A stretch of 64,000 nucleotides of DNA from Acidimicrobiales bacterium. GTDB lineage: Bacteria; Actinomycetota; Acidimicrobiia; Acidimicrobiales; JAVJTC01. Under the pieces are notes generated by a model. It had not been told where the DNA came from. It ran no database searches and saw nothing but the letters and a program-made list of their open reading frames with translations. The stretch lies in NCBI GenBank assembly GCA_040219085.1, contig JAVJTC010000003.1, forward strand, positions 62,001-126,000, given 5' to 3'. This document shows, piece by piece, positions 8,119 to 17,647 of this stretch. Numbering within the stretch: the stretch's first letter is position 1; each line of letters opens with the position of its first letter. A program made the translations under genes and the position numbers.

Positions 8119-9353
8119 GGCCGCTCCCCCACCAGATCAGGGCCGACGGCACCGGCCACCTCGACGGTGTGGAACTCGCCGACCGTCAGGTCGTGGGGGA
8201 CGGTCACGATGCCGTCGATCTCAGGGGCTTCACGGTAGGTGCGCGCCACGCCGGGTTCATCCACGAGTACTTGGACCTCGCGACCGATCAATTCGTCACG
8301 TCGCGCCTCGGTGACGAGGTCCTGGATGTCACGCAACTCCGCGAGACGTTCCGCGACGAGGTCGTCGGGGACACGACCGTCCAGGTCCATCGCGTAGGTG
8401 CCCTCCTCGGGCGACCACCCGAAGAAGCCACACCAGTCGAGACGGGCGGACGACACGAACTCGACGAGGGCGTCGTGGTCCTCCTCGGTCTCGCCGGGGT
8501 AGCCGACGATGAAGTTGGTCCGGAACGCGGCCCCCGGCTCGCGCGCTCGGATGGCCTCCATTCGGGCCGCGAACCGGTCGCCGTCGCCCCAGCGGCGCAT
8601 GCGCCGCAGCAGCGGACGGGACACGTGCTGCAGCGACAGGTCGAAGTACGGCACGCCGGTTGCACAGATGGCGTCGATCAGCGCGTCGCTGAGATCAGAC
8701 GGGTACAGGTACAGCAGGCGCACCCACGGCACGCGCTCTGCGACGGTCTCGACGAGCTCGACGATCCGGCGCTCACCCACCCCCTGGTCGCGCCCGAACA
8801 CGGCGAGGTCCTGGGCGACCAGGACGATCTCGCGCGCCCCGAGAGCGTCGACCTCGGCGACGATGTCGGCGATCGTACGTGACCGCTGCGGGCCCCGGAA
8901 CGACGGGATCGCGCAGTAGCCGCACGCCCGGTCGCAGCCCTCGGCGATCTTCACGTAGGCCCAGGGAACCGACGACCGCGGCCGGGGCAGATTCAACAGG
9001 TCGAACGACGGCAGCGACGGCTTCGAACCGATGCTGACGGGCACGCCGAAACCCACGACGGCGTCGGCCTCGGGGATCGCGTCGGCCAGCTCGTCGCCGT
9101 ACCGCTCAGCCATACACCCGGTGACGACCAGCTCGGCACCTGCCCGACGACGCTCACCGAGCGTCAGGATCGTGTCGATCGACTCCTCGCGGGCCTCTTC
9201 GACGAAGGCGCAGGTGTTGACGACGACGAGGTCGGCCTCCTCGGGGCTCGCGGCGGCCTGCATGCCGTCGGCGAGCAGCGTGCCGGTCAGCTTCGCCGAG
9301 TCGACCTCGTTCTTGGGGCAGCCGAGAGTCTCGAGCCAGAACCGCCGTGTCAC
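8115..9353 (-). CDS. rimO: Ribosomal protein S12 methylthiotransferase RimO
   Basis: Radical-SAM enzyme that adds a methylthio group to a conserved Asp of ribosomal protein S12. 412 aa. The N-terminal MTTase domain holds Cys 12, 48 and 80 (LGCPKNEVDS) for the auxiliary cluster. The radical-SAM CxxxCxxC is Cys 140, 144, 147. A C-terminal TRAM domain follows. LGCPKNEVDSA distinguishes RimO from MiaB. First gene of the rimO-pgsA-cinA-ppx run. Confidence 0.95.
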   Translation of the reverse strand: MTRRFWLETLGCPKNEVDSAKLTGTLLADGMQAAASPEEADLVVVNTCAFVEEAREESIDTILTLGERRRAGAELVVTGCMAERYGDELADAIPEADAVVGFGVPVSIGSKPSLPSFDLLNLPRPRSSVPWAYVKIAEGCDRACGYCAIPSFRGPQRSRTIADIVAEVDALGAREIVLVAQDLAVFGRDQGVGERRIVELVETVAERVPWVRLLYLYPSDLSDALIDAICATGVPYFDLSLQHVSRPLLRRMRRWGDGDRFAARMEAIRAREPGAAFRTNFIVGYPGETEEDHDALVEFVSSARLDWCGFFGWSPEEGTYAMDLDGRVPDDLVAERLAELRDIQDLVTEARRDELIGREVQVLVDEPGVARTYREAPEIDGIVTVPHDLTVGEFHTVEVAGAVGPDLVGERP

Positions 9354-9404
9354 GGGGGCGAGCCTACCGGCGCGACCCCGGCCCGGCTGCAGTGGCGAGC
9401 GCCG

Positions 9405-10223
9405 TCACCGCACCGCCGGCACGGCGGGAGCGAGCAGCTCCGCGGCGGCGTCGTGAAGGCACTCTGCGTCGAGATGAATCCCGTCAGCCGCCAGACAACC
9501 GGTCGCAGGCTCATCGCCGAATCCGAGGAGTTCACCGAGATCGGCGATGCGAACCCACGGGCGATCCCGGCCCAGGGCCACGGCCAACGCGTGGATCTCC
9601 CGATTCGTCTCACAGATGACAGCCCGCTCGACGCAGACGTGGCCGACCCACCACACCTGCGTGCCCGTGTCGGAGAACGCGTCGAAGACCCGGGCGAGGC
9701 GCGCCGCGTACGCGACGGACCACCCCGGCTCGCCCCACCGGGCGACCACGGCACCCGAGTCGTCGAGAAGGTCGACGAAGTCGTTGGTTCCCACGGAGAA
9801 GACGAAGACGTCGGGCGGATTCCCCTCGGCGATCTCCTCGGCGCGGGCCGGCCAGTCGTAGCCGTTGGGGAAGGCCAGGCCGGTCCCCTGGACTCCGATG
9901 ACATCCACCGTCACGCCCCCGCCGACGAGGCCGACCAGCTGACGGCCGAGGCCGACCGAGATGGAGTCGCCGGCAACGGTGAACGTCCGGGCCGGGCCGG
10001 AAGGCATGGGCGTCGTGGCGCGCGTGGGCCCGTCCCCCGGCACGTCGACCGACTCCCCCGCCGACGAACCTGCCGTCGGGGTCGACACGGGATCCGTCGA
10101 GGTGATCTCGCCCCGATCGACCACTGAGTCCGTGGCCACCGCACTCGCGCCACAACCCGCGGCGAGGAGGAGGAGCAGGAGGAGCACGGCGGAGGCGGCA
10201 AAGTGAACTCGGAGCACATGCAT
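9405..10223 (-). CDS. SGNH/GDSL-family lipoprotein
   Basis: Predicted extracellular, lipid-anchored esterase/lipase-like protein of 272 aa. A signal peptide is followed by lipobox LAAGC (Cys 24) and a Ser/Thr/Pro linker to about residue 78. The SGNH domain has block I GDS (Ser 87), block III GTND (Asn 147) and block V DGIH (Asp 246, His 249), so the catalytic set is complete. Four other Cys residues may form disulfides outside the cell. The substrate is unknown; acyl groups on cell-wall glycans are one possibility. Divergent from the NfeD/flotillin pair. Confidence 0.85.
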   Translation of the reverse strand: MHVLRVHFAASAVLLLLLLLAAGCGASAVATDSVVDRGEITSTDPVSTPTAGSSAGESVDVPGDGPTRATTPMPSGPARTFTVAGDSISVGLGRQLVGLVGGGVTVDVIGVQGTGLAFPNGYDWPARAEEIAEGNPPDVFVFSVGTNDFVDLLDDSGAVVARWGEPGWSVAYAARLARVFDAFSDTGTQVWWVGHVCVERAVICETNREIHALAVALGRDRPWVRIADLGELLGFGDEPATGCLAADGIHLDAECLHDAAAELLAPAVPAVR

Positions 10224-10310
10224 TGTGTACCCGCCTCCGGTCCGGTCCAGGCCGCGCCCCGACGGCTACCGTGGAGGCTCCGCACGCGACGCCACGGAAA
10301 GGGGCCGATC

Positions 10311-10871
10311 ATGGGTGGCTGGTTCGACGACCTGACCGGCGATCTCCAGGTCTTCTACGTGATCGGCATCGTGGCCGGCGTCTTCTTGTTGTTCCAGCTG
10401 GTGTTGCTGGCCTTCGGCTTCGGCTTCGACGCAGATGTGGACTTCGACGGAGGCGACGGCGGCTTCGACGTCGGCTTCCTGTCCCTGCGGACGCTCACGG
10501 CGTTCTTCTTCGCGTTCGGCTGGACCGGCGTCATCATGAAAGAGGCCGACCAGTCGACACCCGCCGCGGTCGGCGTGGCCGTCGCCGTGGGACTGGCGAT
10601 GTTCCTGGGAGTGGGTCTGTTGTGGCGCCAGTTCACCAAGCTCCAGGAGACCGGGTCCGTGGACTACGCGAACGCCGTCGGCGTCACAGGCAGCGTCTAC
10701 CTGCCGATCGCCGCCAACCGGGGGCGCGCCGGAAAGGTCGAGGTCATGGTGCAGGGCCGACTCGCCGTCGTGGACGCCTACACCCGCCAGGACGAAGACA
10801 TCCCGTCCAAGACCCGGGTCCGGGTCGTCGAGGTGATCGACTCGTCGACCGTGCTCGTCGAACGGATCTGA
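10311..10871 (+). CDS. NfeD-like membrane protein
   Basis: 186 aa. Membrane spans at about residues 14-37, 58-75 and 85-105 are followed by a small beta-barrel (OB-like) domain with TGSVYLPIAANRGRAGKVEVMVQG. Short NfeD proteins of this type (YuaF-like) are encoded beside flotillins and help organise membrane microdomains. The ATG at 10311 follows GGAAAGGGG. The loop between spans 1 and 2 is Asp/Gly-rich. Pairs with the flotillin gene 83 bp downstream. Confidence 0.8.
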   Translation: MGGWFDDLTGDLQVFYVIGIVAGVFLLFQLVLLAFGFGFDADVDFDGGDGGFDVGFLSLRTLTAFFFAFGWTGVIMKEADQSTPAAVGVAVAVGLAMFLGVGLLWRQFTKLQETGSVDYANAVGVTGSVYLPIAANRGRAGKVEVMVQGRLAVVDAYTRQDEDIPSKTRVRVVEVIDSSTVLVERI

Positions 10872-10954
10872 CCGACACCCGATCCCCACCGGGTCCGGCC
10901 CCACGGGGGCCGATGCCATAAGCTCCACCCGATACCCGTACGGAAGGACCCGAG

Positions 10955-12430
10955 ATGGCCGTCATCATCATCGTCGTCGGTGCCGCCGCGCTCCTGTTGG
11001 TGGTACTGCTCGCCTTCGCGACGCGCTACAAGCGGTGCCCGTCGGACCGCATCCTCGTGGTCTACGGCCGCGTCGGCGGCCAGGGCGAGTCATCGCGCTG
11101 CCTGCACGGCGGCGGCGCCCTCGTCGTCCCGATCGTGCAGGGGTACCAGTTCCTGGACCTCACGCCGATCCCGATCGAGATCATCCTCCAGGGCGCACTT
11201 TCCCAACAGAACATCCGCATCAACACGCCGTCGACCTTCACGGTCGGCGTGTCGACCGAGCCCGGCGTCATGCAGAACGCAGCCGAACGTCTCCTCGGTC
11301 TGAACCTCACCGAGATCGAGGCGCTCGCCCGCGACATCATCTTCGGTCAGATGCGCGTGGTGATCGCGACGATGCCGATCGAGGAGATCAACGCCGATCG
11401 CGAGAAGATGATCGCCAACATCACGGACTCGGTCGAGGTGGAACTGCGCAAGGTCGGCCTGCGCCTCATCAACGTCAACATCCAGGACATCACCGACGAG
11501 TCCGGCTACATCGACGCCCTCGGCCGTGAGGCCGCCGCCCGGGCAATCAACGACGCCAAGATCAAGGTCGCCCAGCAGGAACGTGACGGTGAGATCGGCC
11601 GGGCCGACGCCGAGCGCGAGCAGCGCATCCAGGTCGCCGCGGCCAACGCACGGGCAACAGAGGGCGAGAACGAAGCCAAGGTGTCCGTCGCCGAATCAGA
11701 CTCGCGTCGCCGTCAGGCAGAGGCCGACGCCGAGCGCCTCGCGAGCGCCTCGGAGCGGGTCAACTCCGCCCGGGCCGCCCAGGAGTCCTACCGGGCCGAA
11801 GAGGAGTCCGAGCGCACCCGTGCCGAGCGCGACAAGGCGTCGCAGTACGCCAACATCGTCGTACCCGCAGAGATCGAGCGTGAGCGTGTCCGCACGCTCG
11901 CCGACGCCGAGGCCGACAAGATCCGCCGCATCCGCCAGGGTGAGGCCGACGGCCAGCGGGCCCTGATGGAGGCCGAAGCGCTCGGTCTGTTGGCGTTGCT
12001 GTCACGACGGGCCGAGGGTTTCGGCGAGATGGTCAACCAGGTTGGCGGGTCGGGCGACCTGGCCGCGCTGTTGATGGTCACCGAGAAGCTGCCCGAACTG
12101 GTCGCCGAACAGGTCAAGGCGATCTCCAACCTCAAGATCGACAAGGTCACCGTCTGGGACTCCGGCGGCGGCAAGGGAACAGGCGACGGCCCGGGAGGTT
12201 CGACGGCCAACTTCCTTTCCGGCCTCGTCGGCTCGGTCCCGCCGCTGCATGAACTGGCCGCGAACGTCGGCGTGCGCCTACCCGACTACCTCGGGAGCCT
12301 CGAGGGACCGGAGTTGGCGGACCGCCTCCGAGAACTCGCCGACGGAGTGGAGACGAGCGGCGATCAGGCCGGCGACGACAGCGCGGAGGATCCGGCCCCG
12401 GCCGGGTCCGCCGCTCCGGCGTCCGGCTGA
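10955..12430 (+). CDS. Flotillin-like SPFH/band-7 protein
   Basis: Membrane scaffold protein of 491 aa. An N-terminal hydrophobic anchor (residues 2-23) is followed by the SPFH domain (about 30-200). A long Glu/Ala/Arg-rich coiled coil with repeated AEAD/ER patterns runs from about 200 to 340, then a C-terminal region with a disordered tail. Clear ribosome binding site GGAAGGA. Works with the NfeD-like neighbour. The last 67 bp overlap the end of the convergent antiporter gene. Confidence 0.92.
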   Translation: MAVIIIVVGAAALLLVVLLAFATRYKRCPSDRILVVYGRVGGQGESSRCLHGGGALVVPIVQGYQFLDLTPIPIEIILQGALSQQNIRINTPSTFTVGVSTEPGVMQNAAERLLGLNLTEIEALARDIIFGQMRVVIATMPIEEINADREKMIANITDSVEVELRKVGLRLINVNIQDITDESGYIDALGREAAARAINDAKIKVAQQERDGEIGRADAEREQRIQVAAANARATEGENEAKVSVAESDSRRRQAEADAERLASASERVNSARAAQESYRAEEESERTRAERDKASQYANIVVPAEIERERVRTLADAEADKIRRIRQGEADGQRALMEAEALGLLALLSRRAEGFGEMVNQVGGSGDLAALLMVTEKLPELVAEQVKAISNLKIDKVTVWDSGGGKGTGDGPGGSTANFLSGLVGSVPPLHELAANVGVRLPDYLGSLEGPELADRLRELADGVETSGDQAGDDSAEDPAPAGSAAPASG

Positions 12431-13425
12431 ACCTCCGCGATCACAGCCTGAGATCCGACCGACCCTTCCTCGTCCTCATCGTCAGAGACGAGGAAGGGGA
12501 TGGTCGCGACGTAGACGACGAGCAGCAGGGCTGCCTCCCACCGCACCACCTTCAGCCCGGTGAACATGAACAGCGCGCCCGCCACGGACACCCCCACCAT
12601 GATCCAGGTGGCGAGTCCGGCGAGGTTGGAGTCGATGAGCGGGCCCGGTCCGATGAGACCGATCACCGCTCCCACAGCCAGGCTGTTGAAGAGGTTCGAA
12701 CCCAGCAGGTTCCCCACGATCAGGCCCGTCTCACCCTTGCGTGCCGCGATCACAGCGGTCACGAGCTCGGGTAGCGACGTGCCGATGGCGACGAGCGTCA
12801 ACCCGACGAAGCCCGCCCCGAGACCCACCTCCTCGGCGATGTCGAGCGCACCCTCGACGAGCAGCTGCGCGCCGAGGACGGTGCCCGCCAGACCCAGGAA
12901 GGTTCGGAACAGGACCACCCTGACGGGCTTGTCCTCCTCGAGCGGCAATTCCTCGAGCTGCTCGACGATCGGGTCGCCGCCAGCCACTTCGGCCCGCAGG
13001 ATGATGAACAGCGCCGTGACGAGTGCGACGGCGAGGACGACGCCCTCCCACCGCTCGAAGCCGTCCTGAACGAGCAGGGCGAACAGCCCGACGGACAGCA
13101 GCGACAGCGGGGCCTCGCGGCGCATGGTCGCCCGGTCGACCGGTATCGCCATGATGAGGGCCGCCACTCCGAGAACGAGTGACAGGTTCGCCACGTTCGA
13201 ACCGATGACGTTGCCGACACCGAGATCACGGTCGCCACGGCCCGCGGCGAGTCCCGAGACCAGCATCTCGGGAAGGCTCGTACCGAAGCCGACGATGACC
13301 GCGCCGATGACGACCGGCGAGATCCGCAACTTGATGGCCATGGTCGCAGCACCGACGACGAACTCGTCGGCCGCTTTGGCGAGCAGGACGACGCCGATCA
13401 GGACGAAGACGACGGGCAGGACCAC
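12364..13425 (-). CDS. Calcium/cation antiporter (CaCA family, YrbG-like)
   Basis: Integral membrane antiporter, probably Ca2+/Na+ or Ca2+/H+. 353 aa with about ten membrane spans in two halves. The two alpha repeats are GFGTSLPEML plus GSNVANLSLVLG, and AIGTSLPELVTA plus GNLLGSNLFNSLAV, whose acidic residues bind the ion. A middle cytoplasmic loop is rich in Glu. The C-terminal 35 residues are disordered and come from DNA shared with the end of the flotillin gene. Starts with GTG. Confidence 0.93.
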   Translation of the reverse strand: MVLPVVFVLIGVVLLAKAADEFVVGAATMAIKLRISPVVIGAVIVGFGTSLPEMLVSGLAAGRGDRDLGVGNVIGSNVANLSLVLGVAALIMAIPVDRATMRREAPLSLLSVGLFALLVQDGFERWEGVVLAVALVTALFIILRAEVAGGDPIVEQLEELPLEEDKPVRVVLFRTFLGLAGTVLGAQLLVEGALDIAEEVGLGAGFVGLTLVAIGTSLPELVTAVIAARKGETGLIVGNLLGSNLFNSLAVGAVIGLIGPGPLIDSNLAGLATWIMVGVSVAGALFMFTGLKVVRWEAALLLVVYVATIPFLVSDDEDEEGSVGSQAVIAEVQPDAGAADPAGAGSSALSSPA

Positions 13426-13487
13426 GCCGGCAGACTACCGGCGGCGCCGAGCGCCCCTCGCGTCCCGATGGCCGGGTCGGGCCCCGC

Positions 13488-15866
13488 TCAGCCGGGTTCG
13501 GCCGATGAACCGGCCATTTCCTCCGGGCTCATCAGCACCTCACGGGCCTTGGACCCGAGCGACGGGCCGACGACCCCGCGTTGTTCGAGCAGGTCCATGA
13601 GCCGTCCCGCCCGGGCGAAGCCGACGCGGAGCTTGCGCTGGAGCATCGACGTGGACCCCAGCCCGCTCCCGACGACGAGCTCCATGGCCTCCGCGAGCAG
13701 TTCGTCATCGTCGTCGCCACCACCACCGGCGCTGCCCGACGACGGCGTCTCGGTCACCGACTCGGAGTCGATACCCGAGAGGGTCTCGGTCTCGACGGAC
13801 TGCCGACGCCACGCACCGACGACCTTGCGGACCTCTTCCTCGGTCACCCACGCACCCTGGATGCGGTTGGGTGTGCTCGACGACGCGCCGAGCAGCAACA
13901 TGTCGCCCTGTCCGACGAGGCGCTCGGCTCCAGGCTGGTCGAGGATCACGCGGCTGTCGGTGAGGCTCGACACGGCGAAGGCGAGGCGCGTCGGGATGTT
14001 GGCCTTGATGACGCCGGTGATGACGTTGGTCGACGGGCGCTGGGTGGCGATCACCAGGTGGATGCCGACCGCACGGGCCTTCTGGGCGATGCGACAGATC
14101 GAGTCCTCGACATCGCGGGCGGCGACCATCATCAGATCGGCCAGCTCGTCGACCACGACGAGAATCAGGGGAAGTCGCTTGTAGGTGAGGGGTTCACCGG
14201 CGGCATCGGTCTCACCGAGGCCCGGCTGCAGGTCGCCGCGGTCGAACGCGCCGTTGTAGCCGTCGATGTCGCGCACGCCGACGCTGGAGAGCAGTTCGTA
14301 GCGCCGGTCCATCTCCCGACACGCCCAGGACAGCGCATTCGCGGCCTTCTTCGGGTCGGTCACCGGCTGGGTGAGAAGGTGCGGTACCCGCTCGTACTGG
14401 CTCATCTCGACCATCTTGGGATCGACGAGGATCATCCGGACGTCGTCGGGAGTGGACCGCATCAGGATCGACGTGATGATCGAGTTGATGCACGACGACT
14501 TGCCGGCTCCCGTGGCGCCGGCGATGAGCAGGTGGGGCATCTTCGCCAGGTTCATCATCACCGACACGCCGTTGATGTCACGGCCGACGGCGACCTCGAG
14601 GGGGTGGGTGGCCCGGCGGGCCTCCGGTGAGGCGAGGATGTCGCCGAGTGCCACGACCTGGCGGCTCGAATTCGGGACCTCGACGCCGATGGCCTGACGG
14701 CCCGGGATCGGCGCGAGGATGCGGACGTCGGGAGAGGCCATCGCGTAGGCGATGTCCTTGTGGAGACTGGTCAGCCGGGCGACCTTCACGCCCTCGCCGA
14801 GTTCGAGTTCGAAGCGGGTGACCGTCGGGCCGACCACCATGCCGACGAGGTGGGTCTCGACGCCGTGCGCCGCGAGGGCCTGCTCGAGGATGCGCCCCCG
14901 CTCCTGCACGGCCCGCTGATCGACCTTCACCGCGCCCGAACGGTCCAGGACCTTCATGGACGGCAGCTTCCACGGCGAGCCCTTGGCCGCCGGGCCGAGT
15001 TCCATCTCGAGTTGCGCGGGTTCACCCTCTTCGCCCCCCGCGCCGATCTTGACGACCGGTTCGTCGTTCTTCGGGGGTTTCGGGGCCTTCTCCGGACGGG
15101 GTGCGTCCGCCGGGGGCGCCGTCCCGAGCATCGGCGACGGACCGGCGACGTCCTGGTCGAAGACCGCTGCACCGCCGATCACCTCCTCGCCGTCGGGAAG
15201 TGACCGGTCGACGGCGTCGACGGGGTCGGGCTCGCCCATCAGCGCGGCGACGAAGCGGGAGAACCCGACCCGGACGGGCCCGGTCCACCGCGCGGCGTGA
15301 CTGGCGACGCTGCGCAGCGAGGCCTGCGTGACGGCGACCAGGCCGAGAACGCCGATACCGAGCAGGATCGCCGTGGCGGCCCAGGGACCGGTGCCGGCCC
15401 GCAGGGGCGCGCCGAGTGCCCACCCGAGCACACCTCCGGCTTGTGCGAAGTCGTTCACCGAGTCGCCCCACCCGGGGTTGCCCCGGCCCACGTGGGCCAG
15501 CGCGGTCCCGCTCAGGGTCATGAGGACCGCTCCGACGCTGAGCTGGGCCATGCGCAGCGACTCGCCCGCCTTCTTGTCCTCCCGGTCGGTCGGATCCCAG
15601 GCGATGAGGGCGAAGCCTGCAGCAACGAGAGCGAGCGGGATCACGAGGCGGACGATGCCGATCCCGAGTCCGAGGCCGTCGTCGATGACGTCACCCACCG
15701 GCCCGGCCACACCGCCGTAGGTGGCGAGCGCGGTGACGAAACCCGCGACGACGGCGAACAGACCCCATACGTCGGCGCGGTGGTCGCCGAAGGCGGCCGC
15801 GTGCGGGCGCGCTGAGCGCGTTGAACGGGAAGACGATGTCTTCGTACGTGAAGGCTTGTTGGCCAC
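13488..15866 (-). CDS. ftsK: DNA translocase FtsK/SpoIIIE
   Basis: Septum-located pump moving chromosome termini during division. 792 aa. A basic Ser/Arg-rich start is followed by four membrane spans (about 30-190), an acidic/Pro linker, the alpha/beta motor with Walker A GATGAGKS around residue 450 and Walker B LILVVVDELADLM, and a C-terminal gamma winged helix (SMLQRKLRVGFARAGRLMD) that reads KOPS-type sequences. Only about 100 bp separate it from the rnj stop upstream. Confidence 0.97.
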   Translation of the reverse strand: MANKPSRTKTSSSRSTRSARPHAAAFGDHRADVWGLFAVVAGFVTALATYGGVAGPVGDVIDDGLGLGIGIVRLVIPLALVAAGFALIAWDPTDREDKKAGESLRMAQLSVGAVLMTLSGTALAHVGRGNPGWGDSVNDFAQAGGVLGWALGAPLRAGTGPWAATAILLGIGVLGLVAVTQASLRSVASHAARWTGPVRVGFSRFVAALMGEPDPVDAVDRSLPDGEEVIGGAAVFDQDVAGPSPMLGTAPPADAPRPEKAPKPPKNDEPVVKIGAGGEEGEPAQLEMELGPAAKGSPWKLPSMKVLDRSGAVKVDQRAVQERGRILEQALAAHGVETHLVGMVVGPTVTRFELELGEGVKVARLTSLHKDIAYAMASPDVRILAPIPGRQAIGVEVPNSSRQVVALGDILASPEARRATHPLEVAVGRDINGVSVMMNLAKMPHLLIAGATGAGKSSCINSIITSILMRSTPDDVRMILVDPKMVEMSQYERVPHLLTQPVTDPKKAANALSWACREMDRRYELLSSVGVRDIDGYNGAFDRGDLQPGLGETDAAGEPLTYKRLPLILVVVDELADLMMVAARDVEDSICRIAQKARAVGIHLVIATQRPSTNVITGVIKANIPTRLAFAVSSLTDSRVILDQPGAERLVGQGDMLLLGASSSTPNRIQGAWVTEEEVRKVVGAWRRQSVETETLSGIDSESVTETPSSGSAGGGGDDDDELLAEAMELVVGSGLGSTSMLQRKLRVGFARAGRLMDLLEQRGVVGPSLGSKAREVLMSPEEMAGSSAEPG

Positions 15867-15970
15867 GGGTGTCCGTACCTGTCGAGACGACGACTGGGTC
15901 CGGCCCCTACTCCGCCCATGAGGCTAGCGCACCGGCGCGTCCAGCACGGGCAATGGCGGCGAGCGCCGGC

Positions 15971-17647
15971 TCAGTCGTCGGCGAGAAGGACGACCGGCAC
16001 GATCATCGGGCGGCGCCCGGTGAGGTCATTGACGGCGCTCCCGATGGTCCGACGCACGATGCGACCGAGCTCATCGGTGTCGTGGGCGTCCTTCGTGTCG
16101 TCGAGGAACTCCTCCACCGCGCCGCCGAGCTGGCGGGTCATCTCGGTGATCAGATCCCGCTCGTCGGCGTGGTCCAGCCAGCCACGGGCGACGATCACCG
16201 GCTCGGCGACGAGGGCGCGGTGGTCGGGGTCGATACAGACGGTGGCGATGACCGTGCCGTACTCACCGAGGATCTGCCGCTCCCCCACGAGGCCCCGGTC
16301 CGGGCCGATGAACGGCCCGTTGAGGAGGAGGTGGTGGCCGGGGGCGACGTCCTTGTGGAGAGCGAGGCCGTCGTCGCTCAGCACGACGCTGTCGCCGTCG
16401 CGGGCGACGAGCGTGCGGTCCGGTGACATGCCGAGGTCCTGGGCGAGCTCGGCGTGGGCGGTCATGTGGCGCAGTTCGCCGTGGACCGGGACGAACCACT
16501 CGGGCGACGCCACGAGGTGCAGCACCGTCAGCTCGTCACGCTTGCCGTGTCCGCTCGTGTGCAGGTCCAGCGCGCCCGCGGTCTCCACGATCGCGCCGAC
16601 CTCGACGAGGCGGTTGATCATCTGGGCGATCTTGAGGTCGTTGCCGGGGATGGGCGTCGAGGACAACAGGATCGTGTCGTTCGGACCGATCTGAATCCAG
16701 CTGGACCTGCCCGCGGCGGCGAGCGCCAACGAGGACCGCTCCTCACCCTGGGATCCCGTCGAGATGACACAGATCTCGCCCGGGTCGTAGTCGCCGATGT
16801 CACCGATGTCGATGATCGACGCGTCCGGGAGACGGATCACGCCCGTCTCACGTCCGGCGGCGACGTTGCGCTTCATCGACATCCCGAGCGTGGCGATCTT
16901 GCGACCGGATGCGATCGCGGCGTTGGCGATCTGTTGCACCCGGTGCAGGTGTGACGAGAAGCAGGCCGTGATGATCCTGCGCCCGGCGTGCTGCTCGAAG
17001 AGCAGGCGCAGGGTGGGGCCGATCTCGCTCTCGGACTGCGAGGACCCGGGCTCGTCCGCGTTCGTCGAATCGGCGAGCATGAGACGGATACCGGGATCGT
17101 GGGCGAGGGCGCCGATGCGGGGAAGGTCCGTGCGTCGGCCGTCGATCGGGTGGTGGTCGAGCTTGAAGTCACTCGAGTGCAGGACGAGCCCCTGGTCGGT
17201 CGTGATGGCCGAGATCAGCCCGCCCGGCACGGAATGCGTGACGGGAATGAACTCGCACTCGAACGAGCCGATGCTGAGGCGGTCGCCGTCCTCGACCGGC
17301 ACGAAGGTGACCCGGTCCAGCAGCCGTGCCTCCTCGGCGCGGTTGCGGGCGAGGGAGAGGGTGAAGGGGGTGCCGTAGATGGTGAGCGGCACGTGGGGAA
17401 GGACATGCGCGATCGCGCCGACGTGGTCCTCGTGGCCGTGGGTGGCGATCATCCCGATGACCTTGTCGCCATTGTCGACGATGTGCTCGAGCGCCGGCAG
17501 CACCGAGTCCACGCCGGGTCGCATCTCGGACGCGAACATCTGACCGCAGTCCAAGATGAGCATCTCGCCCCGCTGTTCGATCGTGGCGCAGTTGCGTCCG
17601 ATGTCGCCCAGTCCGCCGAGGAAGGTGATCTCGACCGGGTCAGCCAC
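15971..17647 (-). CDS. rnj: Ribonuclease J
   Basis: Metallo-beta-lactamase/beta-CASP nuclease with 5'-3' exo- and endonuclease activity on RNA. 558 aa from GTG at 17647 with GGGAG upstream; this start overlaps the dapA stop. The metal motif HGHEDH is at residues 70-75, followed by the beta-CASP insert and a C-terminal domain. The dapA-rnj order is common in actinobacteria. Together with PNPase it gives a degradosome-type set. Confidence 0.96.
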   Translation of the reverse strand: MADPVEITFLGGLGDIGRNCATIEQRGEMLILDCGQMFASEMRPGVDSVLPALEHIVDNGDKVIGMIATHGHEDHVGAIAHVLPHVPLTIYGTPFTLSLARNRAEEARLLDRVTFVPVEDGDRLSIGSFECEFIPVTHSVPGGLISAITTDQGLVLHSSDFKLDHHPIDGRRTDLPRIGALAHDPGIRLMLADSTNADEPGSSQSESEIGPTLRLLFEQHAGRRIITACFSSHLHRVQQIANAAIASGRKIATLGMSMKRNVAAGRETGVIRLPDASIIDIGDIGDYDPGEICVISTGSQGEERSSLALAAAGRSSWIQIGPNDTILLSSTPIPGNDLKIAQMINRLVEVGAIVETAGALDLHTSGHGKRDELTVLHLVASPEWFVPVHGELRHMTAHAELAQDLGMSPDRTLVARDGDSVVLSDDGLALHKDVAPGHHLLLNGPFIGPDRGLVGERQILGEYGTVIATVCIDPDHRALVAEPVIVARGWLDHADERDLITEMTRQLGGAVEEFLDDTKDAHDTDELGRIVRRTIGSAVNDLTGRRPMIVPVVLLADD

